Assembly (NCBI GenBank): GCA_037447655.1
Contig: JBBHKE010001994.1
Location: 1 to 38,694 of the forward strand
Direction of reading: 5' to 3'
Length of the DNA stretch: 38,694 bases
Source of the DNA: Zygnema cylindricum
Taxonomy: Eukaryota; Streptophyta; Zygnematophyceae; Zygnematales; Zygnemataceae
The notes beneath the pieces are model-generated. The model was not told the DNA's origin and did no database searches. It was given only the letters and a program-made list of their open reading frames with translations. Positions 1 through 10,861 of the stretch are shown here, one piece after another (position 1 is the first letter of the stretch; each line of letters starts with the position of its first letter). Position numbers and translations under genes: made by a program.

Positions 1-649
1 TATCAGTAAAAATAGTAAATATTTGGGAAAAATGACAGCTCACAGTTCAGACCCCGAACTAGTTCTAAGTTGAACGCGAACTAGTTCTCTGCCCTCTTAC
101 AGGAAAAGTTACAGTTTCCTAAGGTTGTTTTTTTTTTGTGCAGTTTTAGAGAATCTAAGCGAGCGTAAAACTGGTAGAGCTCTAAATGCTTAGCTCCTCT
201 GGCCCGGTCAGGAACAAAGAGATGCTTTCTAAAAATATAATTCATTATTAATATTACAGCATGTGACGTCACCTGTCGCATCAGCTAAATAAGTGTCCCG
301 CATAGTAAAATCGGCAGAAAATTTTGATATTGACACATCCTCCGCATCAATATATTGTTACCATCGGTAGACCTTCGAAAAGAAAAACCATCGGCAACAT
401 CGGTAAACATCACTCTTTTAAAAAAGGCCTATTCTTAAAAAAAAAAAACTTAAAGATTAGTAGATTTCTTGCTGCCAAATCATTCAACTGGTATTGTATC
501 CATGAACAGATTCGAATATTGACAAAATCATGATATTGATATCCATAATTTTCTGACAATCAGCAAATCGATGTGTCATTTCAATTATAGTATATCAAGA
601 CGTCTAATATGTTGTATATAACATACAGCCAAAACTTTCTTGACATAAA
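1..649. other. AT-rich intergenic DNA, no gene seen
   Basis: I see no convincing coding exon here. The short open frames are AT-rich and have no recognisable domain or splice context. The stretch holds short A and T runs and grades into the degenerate repeat that follows. Confidence 0.6.
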
Positions 650-1230
650 ACACTAGTGAATGCTGTGTGGGATTGTACTCTAAATACAGTGATTTTACTG
701 TAAATAGTGACTACTTTCAGTGAATACTGAGATTGTACTGCTATTTATACTGTGGATTGTGTCATACTGTAAACAGTGATATTTCACTACAAATACTGTG
801 GATTGCACAATAAATAATGAGATTGTATTGTTGATTGAATCGTACTGCAAATAGAGAACAAATAGTGAAAATTTTCTGTAAATACTGTGGATTGCATTCT
901 ACTGCAAATACCGAGATCGTCCTGAACATAGTGAGATTCTACAGTTGTAATTGGATTGGATTGTAGGTTAAAAAGTGAGATTCTACTGTAAATAATTTAC
1001 TGTGAAGACTGTGGATGGTATTGTGTTGTCAATAATGAGATCAAACTGTAAAGACAGAGACTATATTATAAATAATGTGGATGGTATTGTACAGTAAATA
1101 GTGAGATTTTACAGAAACACTTAGATTGTACTATATATACTGTGGACTGTACCGCCAATTGTGCATTTAAAGGCAAGACTTCACTGTAAATAGTGTGGCT
1201 TCTACGTCATAGAAAATGTGGATATATCAG
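650..1230. repeat. Degenerate short-period AT-rich satellite
   Basis: Variants of a unit resembling CTGTAAATAGTGAGATT alternate with variants of AATACTGTGGATTG over about 580 bp. Spacing is irregular, at roughly 17-40 bp, and many copies are diverged, which suggests an old, decaying minisatellite. No coding frame runs through it. A related-looking array built on AAAATACTGAAGGCACAG lies near 35040-35170. Confidence 0.7.
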
Positions 1231-1940
1231 AATCTGTAAGAGAGTGCACACTCAACTCACACGCAGTAGGTTAAGAAGAAGTCCCTTTCCAAAAAGAAAA
1301 GGGAGATTTGAGTTTTTCTTACACGGGAAGTAGTGTGGTAGAGACTAATGAAAAGAGATGAAAAAATCCGTACAATTCCGGTACACAGAAAAGTACAAGG
1401 CACTGGTTTCTTTGTTTACTAGTGCATTGCATTTTCAAAACCATACTTTTACAGGTTTTTGTCATCTAGTGCCTTTGACTGTATTTACTGAGCTTTGACA
1501 GTTTTGTGGTATTTTGTCATCTAGTGCTGCATTAATTGAGCCCTGACTTCTTACACTATTTTGTCAGCTAGTACCTCAAACCGCTTCAACAGAACAAGCG
1601 TTACATAGAAACAGGAAAGTAAACAGACCATATTTTTGTGATGACAGATACAAAAAGAAAAGAAAAAAAAGGAGGGAGCAAAAAAGGGATAAAACTGGAA
1701 CCAAATTAAGATAAGATCTTGAAAGATTTCTCAGCAAACAAAAACAAGTAAAAAGGGAGGGAGAGAGAGGGAGAGAGACAGGCATTTGTAACATATTTCA
1801 CTGTATTGGTGAACCAGAGTTGTTTCAAAAGAAAGAAAACTTCCACCCAAGCGATGTTTAGTGTGGATAATATATGTTTCATTTTCCTTTTTTCTTTTTT
1901 TATTTTGAAAGGCATTGATTCTGTACCAACAAAAACAATA
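1231..1940. other. Intergenic DNA, no gene seen
   Basis: No supported exon. A phrase like TTTTGTCATCTAGTGC recurs near 1455, 1513 and 1560, suggesting a short diverged repeat of about 50 bp period. A purine-rich stretch (GGGAGAGAGAGGGAGAGAG) lies near 1755-1780. Confidence 0.5.
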
Positions 1941-1987
1941 AGGGAGAGGGAGAGGGAGAGGGAGAGGGAGAGGGAGAGGGAGAGATA
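1941..1987 (+). repeat. (GGGAGA)n microsatellite
   Basis: Seven or so near-perfect copies of the hexamer GGGAGA. The same hexamer, or its complement, recurs in several other places in this window: 17037-17127, 28203-29398, 34905-34930 and 35338-35410. Confidence 0.95.
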
Positions 1988-2130
1988 ATTTTATGTGCTA
2001 AGACACAAACAACTTTATCGACTGAAAGCAAGTTTAAAAATGAGACCCATATCCACTTAAATTTCCCTCCTCTCTCCTTCCTCCCCACCTCCATTTCCCT
2101 CTCCCTCTCGCTCCCTCTCCCTCCTTACCT

Positions 2131-2600
2131 CCGGAAGTCTCTCCATCACCTCCCGTATCGCCACCTCCACCGCCTGCCTCAACTCCAACCACGGGATCCC
2201 ATCTCCCTCCTCCTCCTCTCCCTCTCCTCCCTCTCCACCCCCTCTCTGCCCCACTAACCCTACCCCCTCCGCCCACCCCCTCAAACTCCTCAACACCGCC
2301 GTCTCCAGTCTCTCCGCCATCTCCTTCGGTATCCCTCCCCCCCATTGCATCCCTTTCCGTACAGCCTCTTTTGTCACATCTGCCAGCTGGCGCCTCTCTC
2401 TCCTGACGTCACAATGCATCGCCAGCTGGCAGAAGGAGACGACTTGGAGGAACTTTCCCAGAAGGAGGTGGGCTTTTCCCTTGGACCCTTTTCCTTCTCC
2501 TCCTCTCCCTCCTCCTACCCCTACCCCTAGTTCTCCACCTGGACCCACCACTACCTCCATCCCCTCCGGAGGGATAAAGTCCACACTATTTTTGGTGCGT
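2131..2600 (-). CDS. Doubtful exon of an unrecognised protein
   Basis: An open minus-strand frame continues for more than 300 codons across a GC- and pyrimidine-rich area. Most of it is low complexity (Pro/Ser and Gly/Glu runs). About 60 residues between roughly 2270 and 2470 look like a real helical protein, with mixed hydrophobic and charged residues, for example LLLGKFLQVVSFCQLAM and AERLETAVLRSLRGW. A second helical stretch (WLELRQAVEVAIREVMERL) ends directly at a good donor, GAG|GTAAGG, near 2131. No family is recognised. The long frame could be a by-product of skewed base composition, and no partner exon was identified. The limits given are approximate. Confidence 0.3.
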
Positions 2601-2639
2601 CCCTTTTTTTTGTTCCTTTTTTTTTGGAAAGGAGCAGAT

Positions 2640-2790
2640 TTGGGGGGGGGAGAGGGAGGGGATTTTCTTTGAAAGGATTTTACGAAGGGGAGGAGGGAGT
2701 CAGGGGCGTTTTTTGTGGGAGGGAGGGGTAGAGAGGAAGGAGGGGAAGAGGGAGAGGGAGAGAGAGAGGGAGGAGGGGGGAAATGCACAT
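2640..2790 (+). repeat. Purine-rich low-complexity tract
   Basis: Runs of GGGGGGGG, GGGAGG and GAGAGAGGG in a stretch with few pyrimidines. Open frames across it on both strands are composition artefacts. Confidence 0.8.
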
Positions 2791-2988
2791 TTTTATTAAT
2801 TTTGGAGTTAGTTTTTTCGTTAATTCCGTCGTTTCGGGAAAAAAAATCTCTCTCTCCCTCCTCCAATTCGACCGTTTTTGCTCGACTTTTCAAAAAAATC
2901 GACGGAAAAAATTCTCTCTCGCGTTCTTTCGCCGCACTCCTCTCCTCCTTTTCGTCGTTTTCCCCACAATTTGCTGACTGGCGTACGC

Positions 2989-3277
2989 TGACGCGGTCGT
3001 AATTCACCGACGAGACGTTCCGCTTTCCTGACGTGGCGCACTGATCTGCTGACGCATTGTGGTATGCTGACGTAAAACTTTCGCTGACGGCAAACTATCC
3101 GCTGGGTGGTTGGTGCGGCATTGGCAGGCCTACTGACGTGGCGTTGTGGCGCTGACCTGGCGGCTCGTCTGCTGACGTGGGCGTACCTGCTGATGTGGTA
3201 CCATGGATTTGCTGCGGTATATCGTCCGGGCGCATGGCATTTGGTCTGCTGGGGCGCGGCAATGTGGTCTGTTGACG
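2989..3277 (+). promoter_or_regulatory. Cluster of eight TGACG motifs
   Basis: TGACG begins at 2989, 3029, 3050, 3068, 3085, 3134, 3173 and 3273. Most copies sit in the context CTGACGTGG. TGACG(T) is the core bound by TGA-type bZIP factors in plants (established for that family). The copies could equally be the conserved core of a decayed minisatellite, because the flanking CTG...TGG is also shared. No gene is clearly placed next to the cluster, so a regulatory role is inference. Confidence 0.4.
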
Positions 3278-3723
3278 TGGCGGAGGGCCGGTGAGCGTCC
3301 AGAGACGGGGGGTCAGGTCCGGAAGATCGGGGGCGATCAGAGGATTTCTGGGAGCGAGGGTGCGGAAAAAGGAACGGGATAAAGGAGATGGTGGAGGAGG
3401 GAGGAGGGAGGGTGGAGGGAGGAAGGAGGAAGGAGGAAGGAAGGAAAGGAAGGAGGGCCTCATATGTTTTTGTTTCTTTTGTTTTTTTTTTTTCCCCTTT
3501 CCCTTTTCCTTTTCTGGAGTTTGTGTTTTCCAGATTTTGTCTTTTTCCGAGCTGTTTTTTTCGCGGCCTTTTGTCCTTTTGTATTTTTCAGTATTGCGGT
3601 GTGAAGCGGCGGGCGAATCTGTACGGACAAATCTGAACGAACGAATATGTACGGAGGTAGCTGTACGAGCGATTAAAGCATTCCGCAGAAATGCTAAAAC
3701 TTGAGCAGTACAGTACTGTACAG
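3278..3723. other. Simple-sequence intergenic DNA
   Basis: A purine block of GGAGG/GGAAGG units (about 3385-3460) is followed directly by a T/C-rich block (3465-3560). The opposite skew of the two halves could form a hairpin or triplex. No gene is supported. Confidence 0.6.
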
Positions 3724-3943
3724 TACACCGTGTATCGCTATTAGGGTTAACAATTTTTACGCCACCTAAAACATCTTTTTTCCGTACACACTTGTCGGAT
3801 TTTTAATTGAGACCGCCAATCGGAAGCTGAGAATCCTACCTTTCAATCGCAACCGTCAGATCTACAATCCGACAAGTGTGTACGGAGAAAAGATGTTTTA
3901 AGTGGCAAAAAAAACATTAACACTAATAGCGATTCACGGAGTA
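3724..3943. mobile_element. TA-flanked MITE-like element, short class (about 220 bp)
   Basis: Terminal inverted repeats start CACCGTGTATCGCTATTAG and end with the complement, CTAATAGCGATTCACGGAG, with TA at both outer edges. An inner inverted repeat (AAACATCTTTTTTCCGTACA against GTACGGAGAAAAGATGTTTT) makes nearly the whole element a fold-back. No coding capacity. Copies of the same family lie at 37279-37699 (interrupted) and 38486-38688. The TA flanks and absence of genes fit non-autonomous Tc1/mariner (Stowaway-like) elements. Confidence 0.85.
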
Positions 3944-6504
3944 CTGTAATGACACTATCGAAGTCTAACCCTAATTTCGAGGGTACATCGTACGCGTCGT
4001 ACAGTTGTCCAGTACGATATCCTCGAGATTGTACGGATCACCGAATGTAATTACCCTAACGAAAATGATTGGTCGAGGTTGTTTTCGTTTTTATTGTTGA
4101 CAATAGCGCGAGATATTTAAGGACAGCGTGTCGTCTAGCAGGACAGATGGCGACAGAGATTATCCTCCTATCCGACGGAGAAATCTAGGACAAAATCTAC
4201 CTAGAATGTACTTTTAGGGTGTACGAGCGGGACCTACAGAGGGCTACGAAAGAAACAAAAGAGGGAATTGCTATGCGGAGATCCCAAACTGCTAGGTCCG
4301 GCCCGAAAAGTTTTTTTTTTTTTTTGTTTTTGTTCGAAATGGACACCTGCTGAGTTTTTGGTGTGTGCACACACCCTGTCGAAAAATGTCGACGGCCGAT
4401 GATGCCATCTCTGATAAAGCGCTTAGAGACACCGCCTAGGCCGGCGTTTAAAGGTTTTCACATTTAGACGCGCTAAGGGCGTTTAAACGTGTTTCAACAG
4501 CTTTATGTTTTCATCTTTCCGTACTATCGTCCGTACTGGAGGTACTGTAGGGAAATTTGAAAAATCTACAACTGTGTGCATCATTATAATAAATTAATAA
4601 ATTGGAGTAAAAAAATGAAAAAAGCAAAACAAAAAGTAAAGGCATTAAAGATAAAAATTAAAAAGTGAAAAAAGGAGAATAAAAAAGGTTTTCAAGTATG
4701 TTTTACTTGAGAAAAAACTACATAGTTACCAATTGAAAAAAAACAGGATTCAAAACGGTTTGACTTGTATTTAAACGCTTGAACGTGGTTTTGACGTTTA
4801 GACTCTTGGTATCCAGCGTTTAAACTCAGCACTTTTCGCGATGTCTCCAGTGTTAATGCGCCGTCGGTACGGACGCTAAATATTCCGTACCACTTTTTTC
4901 CTCGGGGTGTCCACATGCAATTACCGTACAGAAAATAAAAAATAGACCAGAATTTTTACCGTACAAACAAAGGCCAGATTCCTGTCGCAAGTGACCGCTA
5001 CTAGGTTTGGCGGAAACGGGAATCATGATTTAATAGGTCGGATGTACGGTTAGCAGAAAACGACAAACTTGTCCGGGATGTCGCGACAGTACAGTTAGAG
5101 TACGCGATTCCGTGCAGTCCTGGTCGGTCCAGTTTTTATTTTTTTTGTCTTTTAGCAATCTTGGTTAGGGCCAATATTTCCCTTGGCCTTAGGGTTGCGC
5201 CGTACGATAAGGACGAATTCCAGAAAAAAAAATGATAACGGAGAGGCCGTTCGCTAAGCTTGTCGTATGGGATATTAAAAAATTAAAAACGGACCGTTAA
5301 AGCACGTTTCAACAAATTAGAGGCTGCCACGTGTGTAAACCTAAATGTAGCGTGTCGCAATATCGAAAATCTCCGACAAATAACAAATGCAAATATTTTG
5401 TCGTTTATGGTGCGCTGTTCAAAGGAGCCCGTACGTTTTTTACAGTTTCATAAGAAATTGTCTTTAGTCTCCCGCCGTAATATCTGTTTGAGGATCCCGT
5501 TTATATTATATTATAGTATATTAAATTATTTATATAAATATAAAAAATAAAGTTGACACCGGGCTGATTATATGGTCAACCTAAAATTATTGCACTGTCA
5601 TTGTCACATATAAAAAGTTAAATAACGGTATGTGTGCGACACTTTTCCTATATTTTTTTTGACTTTTTGTGAGTTTTCAACTTTTTTTTCATTCTCAGAA
5701 TCGTGCGCTGCGATAAACTTAAAATATTCGCTGACCAGAACCGACAATATTTTTTGGACGCCTGCCAAGTATTCAAATTTTGTCGGTCGGTTCCCTAACG
5801 AAAAACGGGAAAAGTGAGGTATAAAGTTTTTGTTTGAGACGAAACGCGCTCGTTGGTCCGTCACTGTACCTTTCTGCGCTGACAAAGGGCAATCCGTACA
5901 ATACGGACATTTTGACATTTTCGCCCAATGGGAAAAAAGCCGACCAATTCATTGCGGATACGAAAAGTAACGGGAAAATATTCGTATTTTGGCAAAGATA
6001 AATGAGAGATCCGATACGCGATATCGCCGCCGAAATTGTGTCGACTTTTGCGTCAACCTTGTGCTGAGTCATCCCACCGTCCGCGTGGTATTGTAATAAT
6101 TTGATATTTTGCGTTCCTGCCGGCGCAAACGTCACTCGGTACTAAACTAGTATCATTTCCGTACATACGTGTACACTTTCCGTGCATAAAAGTACAATAA
6201 CCTTAAAATCGTATCAAAACATGCCAGCAGACACAGTTTCTGACACAAATTATGACGTGTAAAACGTTTTCTCGAAGGCGAGGATTTGAAATTTGAATAG
6301 TTGCTTGGTACGGTTGAAGTACAGTACTTTTATGAAGTACTCGAGACTTCTGCTACGCTTCTATGACTGCAGCCAATCACTCGTGTGAAGGCGTGTCAGT
6401 AAGTGACCGTACACTCCAGAAAGTGCAGTTGAGTCATCGACGTGAAGAACTTCTACACATAAAGTACAGTTACACAGGGGAAATATGATCTCCAAAGTTT
6501 TTAA
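3944..6504. other. Long intergenic stretch, no gene seen
   Basis: No exon with domain or splice support on either strand. The stretch is notable for frequent GTACGG/CCGTAC words and for scattered GCGTTTAAA words near 4450, 4480, 4770 and 4820. The latter may mark a decayed inverted repeat. A short AT-only tract lies at about 5500-5555. The open frames at 5604-6135 on the minus strand have no recognisable features. Confidence 0.5.
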
Positions 6505-7220
6505 CGACTGAAGAAGCCGGCGGCCTTCTACAAGCTTCGGCCATGGCTTCCTGCTAGGGTTTTTCTCGCTTCCCTTCGTGTATCCGGCGCCAAAATTGGC
6601 GTACGAGGGCTCCACAGAGATTATTTTCAACAACCTTTCCATCAGTGGGCAAATCAGCGCCATTATTTTTTTCGTTTTCTCTTAATCGGGTCTGTCAGTT
6701 TCGGCCGATTTTCTTTTTTCCTTTTACGGCCAACTCCTATCCCCTTTGCCGCCTAATTTGGTGTGCCTGTAGCTAGCCATCAGGATTTTGGCCCTTGCTG
6801 TATTTTTCCGTCAATTTCAGTTTTCCGTCAATTTCAGCTTGCGTTGCTCAGAATTGCTTCCTACCCGGAGGCCTTCCCTCGGCCATCGCTTCCTGTTAGG
6901 GTTTTTTGCCCTTCTCTTCGTGTATCCGGTGCCAAATTTGGCGTGCGGGTACTAAAAAGAAAGAAATATCCAAGACCTTTATATTGGTGGAAAAATCAGC
7001 CCCGTCCGTTTTCTCGTTTTTACTGGTTGGATCTGCCAATTTCGGCCGTTTTCCTTTCTTGCTTTTGTGACCGCGTTTGCCGCCCAATTCGGCGTGCCAT
7101 CAATCAACCATCCATGTTTCTGCAATTTTTGTTTCCATGCGTCAACATCAGCTCGTTTTGTGAAGAATTGCTTTTTCGTCTACGACCTTCCGGCAACCTC
7201 GACCATGGCTCCTTGCTAAG
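6505..7220 (+). repeat. Tandem 5'-UTR monomers of the retrotransposon
   Basis: The phrase CGGCCATGGCTTCCTGCTAG near 6538 recurs in diverged form near 6880 and again, partially, near 7200, giving offsets of about 342 and 320 bp. Each is followed by matching blocks such as CTTCGTGTATCCGG (near 6576 and 6918) and AATCAGCGCC/AATCAGCCCC (near 6652 and 6994). A 17-bp block (TTTTCCGTCAATTTCAG) is also directly doubled at about 6805-6838. Tandem promoter monomers are known in some non-LTR elements; a promoter role here is inferred. Confidence 0.8.
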
Positions 7221-7270
7221 CCTACTTCATTGGAGTTTTTCATCCTCTATTATCCTGGATCTCGTCCTCT

Positions 7271-7918
7271 ATGGCCCCTCAAAAGCGGCATGCGTCTCGA
7301 TCACCGTCTCCCTCTACTTCTAATCGCGCGCGACCTCGACTCGGCGACTCAGTTGAGCCCACTCCACCTCTCATGCCAAACTCCCAGGTTAAGCCTCTCC
7401 CTCACTTGTCTTCCCTTCCATTGGGTCATTTGCCAATTTTGCACGTGCATAAGGACCCTCCCAAAACTACATCCGCTGCCACTAACTCAACCACACATGG
7501 CCCCGTCAACCCACCACCCGCAACCACTCTTAATCCTATTCCATCTCCTTCCATTGAACATGCACTTTCACTTCCCCACACTAGCCCTTATCGCCCTCCT
7601 CAACTTCAGGCACAATCCCACCTTCCACTTTCTACCTCTATTTCACCATTGCCATCATCACAACCCCCCCATCCTCTTGGTGGTCCATTGGTCCCAAATG
7701 AGGGTCCATCAAGCCAAACATCACCTCCTCCACCTTCAACCCATTTATCTCCGACACCTCTCGTTGGGGAGATGACATTAACCCCCGTCCCCAGCACGGG
7801 GCCTTCTCGAGTCCCTTGCCTTCGGTGTGGCAAGTTGTACGCCGCAGGTGCGGGTGTCACACGACATTCGAAAGCTTGCCCGAGGACCAAGGCCAACATT
7901 CCCCCTTGTTCTCCTTAA
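7271..7918 (+). CDS. Retrotransposon ORF with Pro/Ser-rich region and Cys/His finger
   Basis: An ATG-initiated frame of 215 codons lies at the 5' end of the retrotransposon. Residues 1-170 are rich in Pro, Ser, His and Thr. Near the C-terminus (about 179-198) is a finger of the form C-x2-C-x12-H-x3-C, beginning CLRCGKLY. Nucleic-acid-binding fingers at this place are typical of R2-like and related non-LTR proteins and would bind target DNA or element RNA. The frame overlaps the start of the RT frame (+1 frame change within about 7816-7918). This is either two overlapping ORFs or one ancestral polyprotein broken by a frameshift; I cannot tell which. Function is inferred from family resemblance. 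Confidence 0.65.
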   Translation: MAPQKRHASRSPSPSTSNRARPRLGDSVEPTPPLMPNSQVKPLPHLSSLPLGHLPILHVHKDPPKTTSAATNSTTHGPVNPPPATTLNPIPSPSIEHALSLPHTSPYRPPQLQAQSHLPLSTSISPLPSSQPPHPLGGPLVPNEGPSSQTSPPPPSTHLSPTPLVGEMTLTPVPSTGPSRVPCLRCGKLYAAGAGVTRHSKACPRTKANIPPCSP

Positions 7919-9430
7919 CATCCTACGCCCCCTTCGTTCGTCGTCAGCCATCTCCGTGTGATTGGCAGTTTGTTCGTCGCCTTGATATTCTTGGGAGCTA
8001 TCACTTGGGTTACCCGCGTCCGCGTCTTTATACCCGTATTCCCCATCATCTTCGAGAATCTATTCAAACGACTTTGCGACTTCCTCTGGATTTATTGGCT
8101 AACAATGTTTACAATGAAGTCGCATGGCATCTTCTATTCATGTTTCCGCTTTGGGTTCTAATTTTGCCATCTCGAGGGGGAGCCAGTGTAGCTCGTGAGA
8201 CGAGTGCTCGATGTCAACGTTTTCTTTGTAGTGACTGGGAGTCTTTACAACAAGAACACACAGATCAAGTTATTGGCCTTCGTGTCTCACCTCCTCGACG
8301 TCGCGCCCAATTACCACGTTCTACCGCTAGACTCCACCGAGCTGCCCTCCTTGGTCGTTCAGGGGAATTTTCTCGGGTTGCGCGAGCTCTTCGACCTTTC
8401 ACGCCTTCTCCATCTTCGGAGGCAACTGTTGACGCATTGCGATTGCTGCACCCTCTTGCACCTAACGACATCCTCTCCTTTGTTGAAGGGCATGATCCTC
8501 TTGAATCATTTGATTTGGATCGTGAAGCCTTTACCAAGGCACTCATCAAGTCCCCTCACCTTTCGGCGGGCGGTCCCTTTGGGATGGATTATGAGTTACT
8601 TCGTGATATCTTTCCTCTTGAGACCCCCTACGAAGGATTCAACCTCCTCTTTAAGGTAGCCTCTGAGGTGGCTCGTGGACACGTTCCCCATAGTGTTGTC
8701 CCGCTTCTTTCTGTCCCTCGACTTGTGGTTGTTTCTAAGCTTGCTGGGGGGATCTGTCCAATCGCTATTGGTGAATTATTGTACAGCTTGGTGGCCCGTG
8801 CTATTTGCATTAAACTCTAAAGAGCGTTTCACGACCTTTTTTTGCCTCATCTATTTGGTGTTACTACGAAAGGGGGTTGTGAGGCGGTTTTCCATGGTTT
8901 GCGAACTGTTTTAGATCTTCATTCAAATTGGATGGTTCATCAAGTGGATGTGGCTAACGCCTTCAATTCCATTTATCGTAATGCCATTTTCCGAGAGCTA
9001 CGACATACACCTTCACCTATCAACCAAATGTTCCCTTTTGTCCGAACTTTTTATGCTCGGCCCAGCTTGTTACTCTTTCCCTTTTGGGATCTTTTGGGTG
9101 ATGTTGCCACTTCAGAGTCCGTAACCGGCACTCGCCATGGTGATCTTTTAGGGGCACCCCTTTTTGCTTTGGCCCATCTTCAAGCATTACGAGCGTCAGT
9201 TACAGCCTTCCCTAGTTGTTTATTCCCTTCAATTGCGGATGACACGCATATCGTGGATCCGCGCGATCAAGTTTTTTGTGCTTTCTCTCATTTTGTGGAC
9301 CAACTACATCGAATCGGGCTCTCAGTTAAACCGTCTAAGTGTGTAGCTTGGTGCCCATGAGGTTTGCCATCGAATTCCGCGCTCCCCAGTTGAGGGTATA
9401 AAGGCTTTAGGTTGTCCTATTGGTGCTCAT
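7919..9430 (+). pseudogene. Reverse transcriptase, broken
   Basis: The frame holds non-LTR RT landmarks in order. There is a template-binding segment (SAGGPFGMDYELLRD near 8564), then GGICPIAIGELLYSLVARA near 8745. Motif A is VDVANAFN near 8944, motif B is GTRHGDLLGAPLFALA near 9127, and the catalytic motif C is IADD at 9232-9243. It ends with GLSVKPSKC near 9320. The reading frame is interrupted by TAA at 8818-8820 between matching protein segments. It then shifts frame at about 9355-9362, after which VEGIKALGCPIGAHF continues in the other frame. It would have copied element RNA at the target site; with these two lesions it is unlikely to be active. Confidence 0.85.
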
Positions 9431-9460
9431 TTTTTTACCAACCAAGTCGTTCAGGATGCG

Positions 9461-10861
9461 ATGTTGGAGGACCTTTCTCATAACGAGGACCTCCCTAAGC
9501 TGCCGGACTCACAAGTGGCGTTTTCGATCTTGATCCGTTGTTTTGCTCAACACCCTGTTTATCTTTCTCGGACTTTACCACCCACGGCTTCTTTTTTGTC
9601 TTCCCTTAAAGATTTTGATGAAAATCTTTGGGGAGTGCTTCACCACCTTGTTGGTCATGGGATTTTTGATCGTCCAGAGGGGCCACTTGCTCGTCAACAA
9701 GCTAGCCTCCCAATTTCCAACGGCAGGTTAGGTTTGATTTCTGTCGTCAAAGTTGAGCCATCGGCATATATGGGTAGTTGGGCCTTGGTGGTTCCTTCCA
9801 TCACTTCTCGTTTCATTGTGGATGATGTCCCTATTTTGGCGCAAGTTCTCTCTAAGGTGGAAGATGGGCAATTTCCGTTTCAACAAGCTCTCCTTTCAGC
9901 TTGTGCGCTACTACCACCAGACGTTAAAAACCAAGTTCCACCTTTCCAATCTCTCATGTCCGACACTAACTTCCAACTTCAACACCGCATATCTGAGCAA
10001 GTGGTCGCCGCTGATTTCACAAACCTCTTGGAGGCGCTACTTTCTGCTCAAGCTCGTGCTCGTTTACGTTCTTGTTTTGGACCCGGGGCTGGTGCGTGGC
10101 TACAGGCGACACCAACCTTTTCGACACTCCGTCTATCATTTGACCAATATATTTCTGCTCTACGCTTGCGGTTGGGTTTGCCTCACCCTCCGCTTTTAGG
10201 TGGGCCTCGGTGCGTTTGCAACCAAACCATTGATGCTGAAGGAATCCATTTGCTTCGTTGCTCGCATGGGGGGGAAAGGACTGTCGCGCATGATTTGGTG
10301 CGAGATGCCATTGCTGCCATTGGCTTCGAGGCGGGCTATTTTGTCAAACGTGAGGTTTCTCATATTCTTCCACCTCGGCCTCAATTTAAGGGATGTCGGA
10401 GCCCTCAGGTTGACTTGGTTTTTCTTCATGGTACTGGGAGGATGCTTGGCGATGTTGTCCTCAAGGATCCGATTGGGTCACACATTTCATCTCGCGCGGC
10501 TTCGCATTTTGGTGTGGCCGCTCATGACGTAGCGGGTTCAAAGGAAAGAGACTATGCTCACCGCGATCTGTCGGACCAGTTTGTTCCTTTTGCAGTGGAG
10601 ATTTTCGGTTTTTTGGATAAGTCCTTCGATGACTTCCTTCGTCAGTGTGGGCGACAAACGTTTGAATCTCGGGGTCCTGGGAGTCCTCCACCGAGTCTTT
10701 TAGTTGCGTTCTATCGTCAACGTGTCTCAATTGCACTTCAGCGTGCGCAAGCTGTGGCTCTCCTTCGCCGTAGCACACTTGTTGATGACAGGCGGGGTCT
10801 TCACGACCTTCCACCAAGGGACCCGGTTCACATCTATGATCTTCGTGGTTGTGGACCTTAG
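9461..10861 (+). CDS. C-terminal part of retrotransposon protein with endonuclease-like core
   Basis: A 466-codon open frame is the downstream continuation of the broken RT protein. The coordinates start at the first ATG, but homologous-looking sequence begins before it, at about 9362. The first half is helical and probably the RT thumb and linker. Residues 251-267 form a C-x-C-x9-H-x3-C knuckle (RCVCNQ...IHLLRC). Next comes a pattern reminiscent of PD-(D/E)xK nucleases, with VDLVF near 10410 and GDVVLKDP near 10450. A knuckle followed by such a core is the hallmark of the restriction-like endonuclease of early-branching, site-specific non-LTR elements. The knuckle is seen directly; assigning the catalytic residues is inference. 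The frame stays open to its stop, so decay is recent or limited here. Confidence 0.75.
   Translation: MLEDLSHNEDLPKLPDSQVAFSILIRCFAQHPVYLSRTLPPTASFLSSLKDFDENLWGVLHHLVGHGIFDRPEGPLARQQASLPISNGRLGLISVVKVEPSAYMGSWALVVPSITSRFIVDDVPILAQVLSKVEDGQFPFQQALLSACALLPPDVKNQVPPFQSLMSDTNFQLQHRISEQVVAADFTNLLEALLSAQARARLRSCFGPGAGAWLQATPTFSTLRLSFDQYISALRLRLGLPHPPLLGGPRCVCNQTIDAEGIHLLRCSHGGERTVAHDLVRDAIAAIGFEAGYFVKREVSHILPPRPQFKGCRSPQVDLVFLHGTGRMLGDVVLKDPIGSHISSRAASHFGVAAHDVAGSKERDYAHRDLSDQFVPFAVEIFGFLDKSFDDFLRQCGRQTFESRGPGSPPPSLLVAFYRQRVSIALQRAQAVALLRRSTLVDDRRGLHDLPPRDPVHIYDLRGCGP

Noticed and set aside
3106-3294. Small Trp/Ala-rich hydrophobic + frame
   Set aside because: It is explained by the repeated CTGACGTGG words, has no clear start context and no homology that I recognise.
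5604-6135. Minus-strand frames of about 100-120 codons
   Set aside because: No domain, no splice context and AT-biased composition like the surrounding noncoding DNA.
6541-6910. U2 snRNA-like target of a Utopia-type element (CATCGCTTC words)
   Set aside because: The resemblance is limited to a few bases, and these words belong to the element's own tandem monomers.
7230-7775. Overlapping + frame rich in Pro, His and Leu beside the finger ORF
   Set aside because: It is a shadow of the low-complexity N-terminal part of the retrotransposon ORF in another frame.
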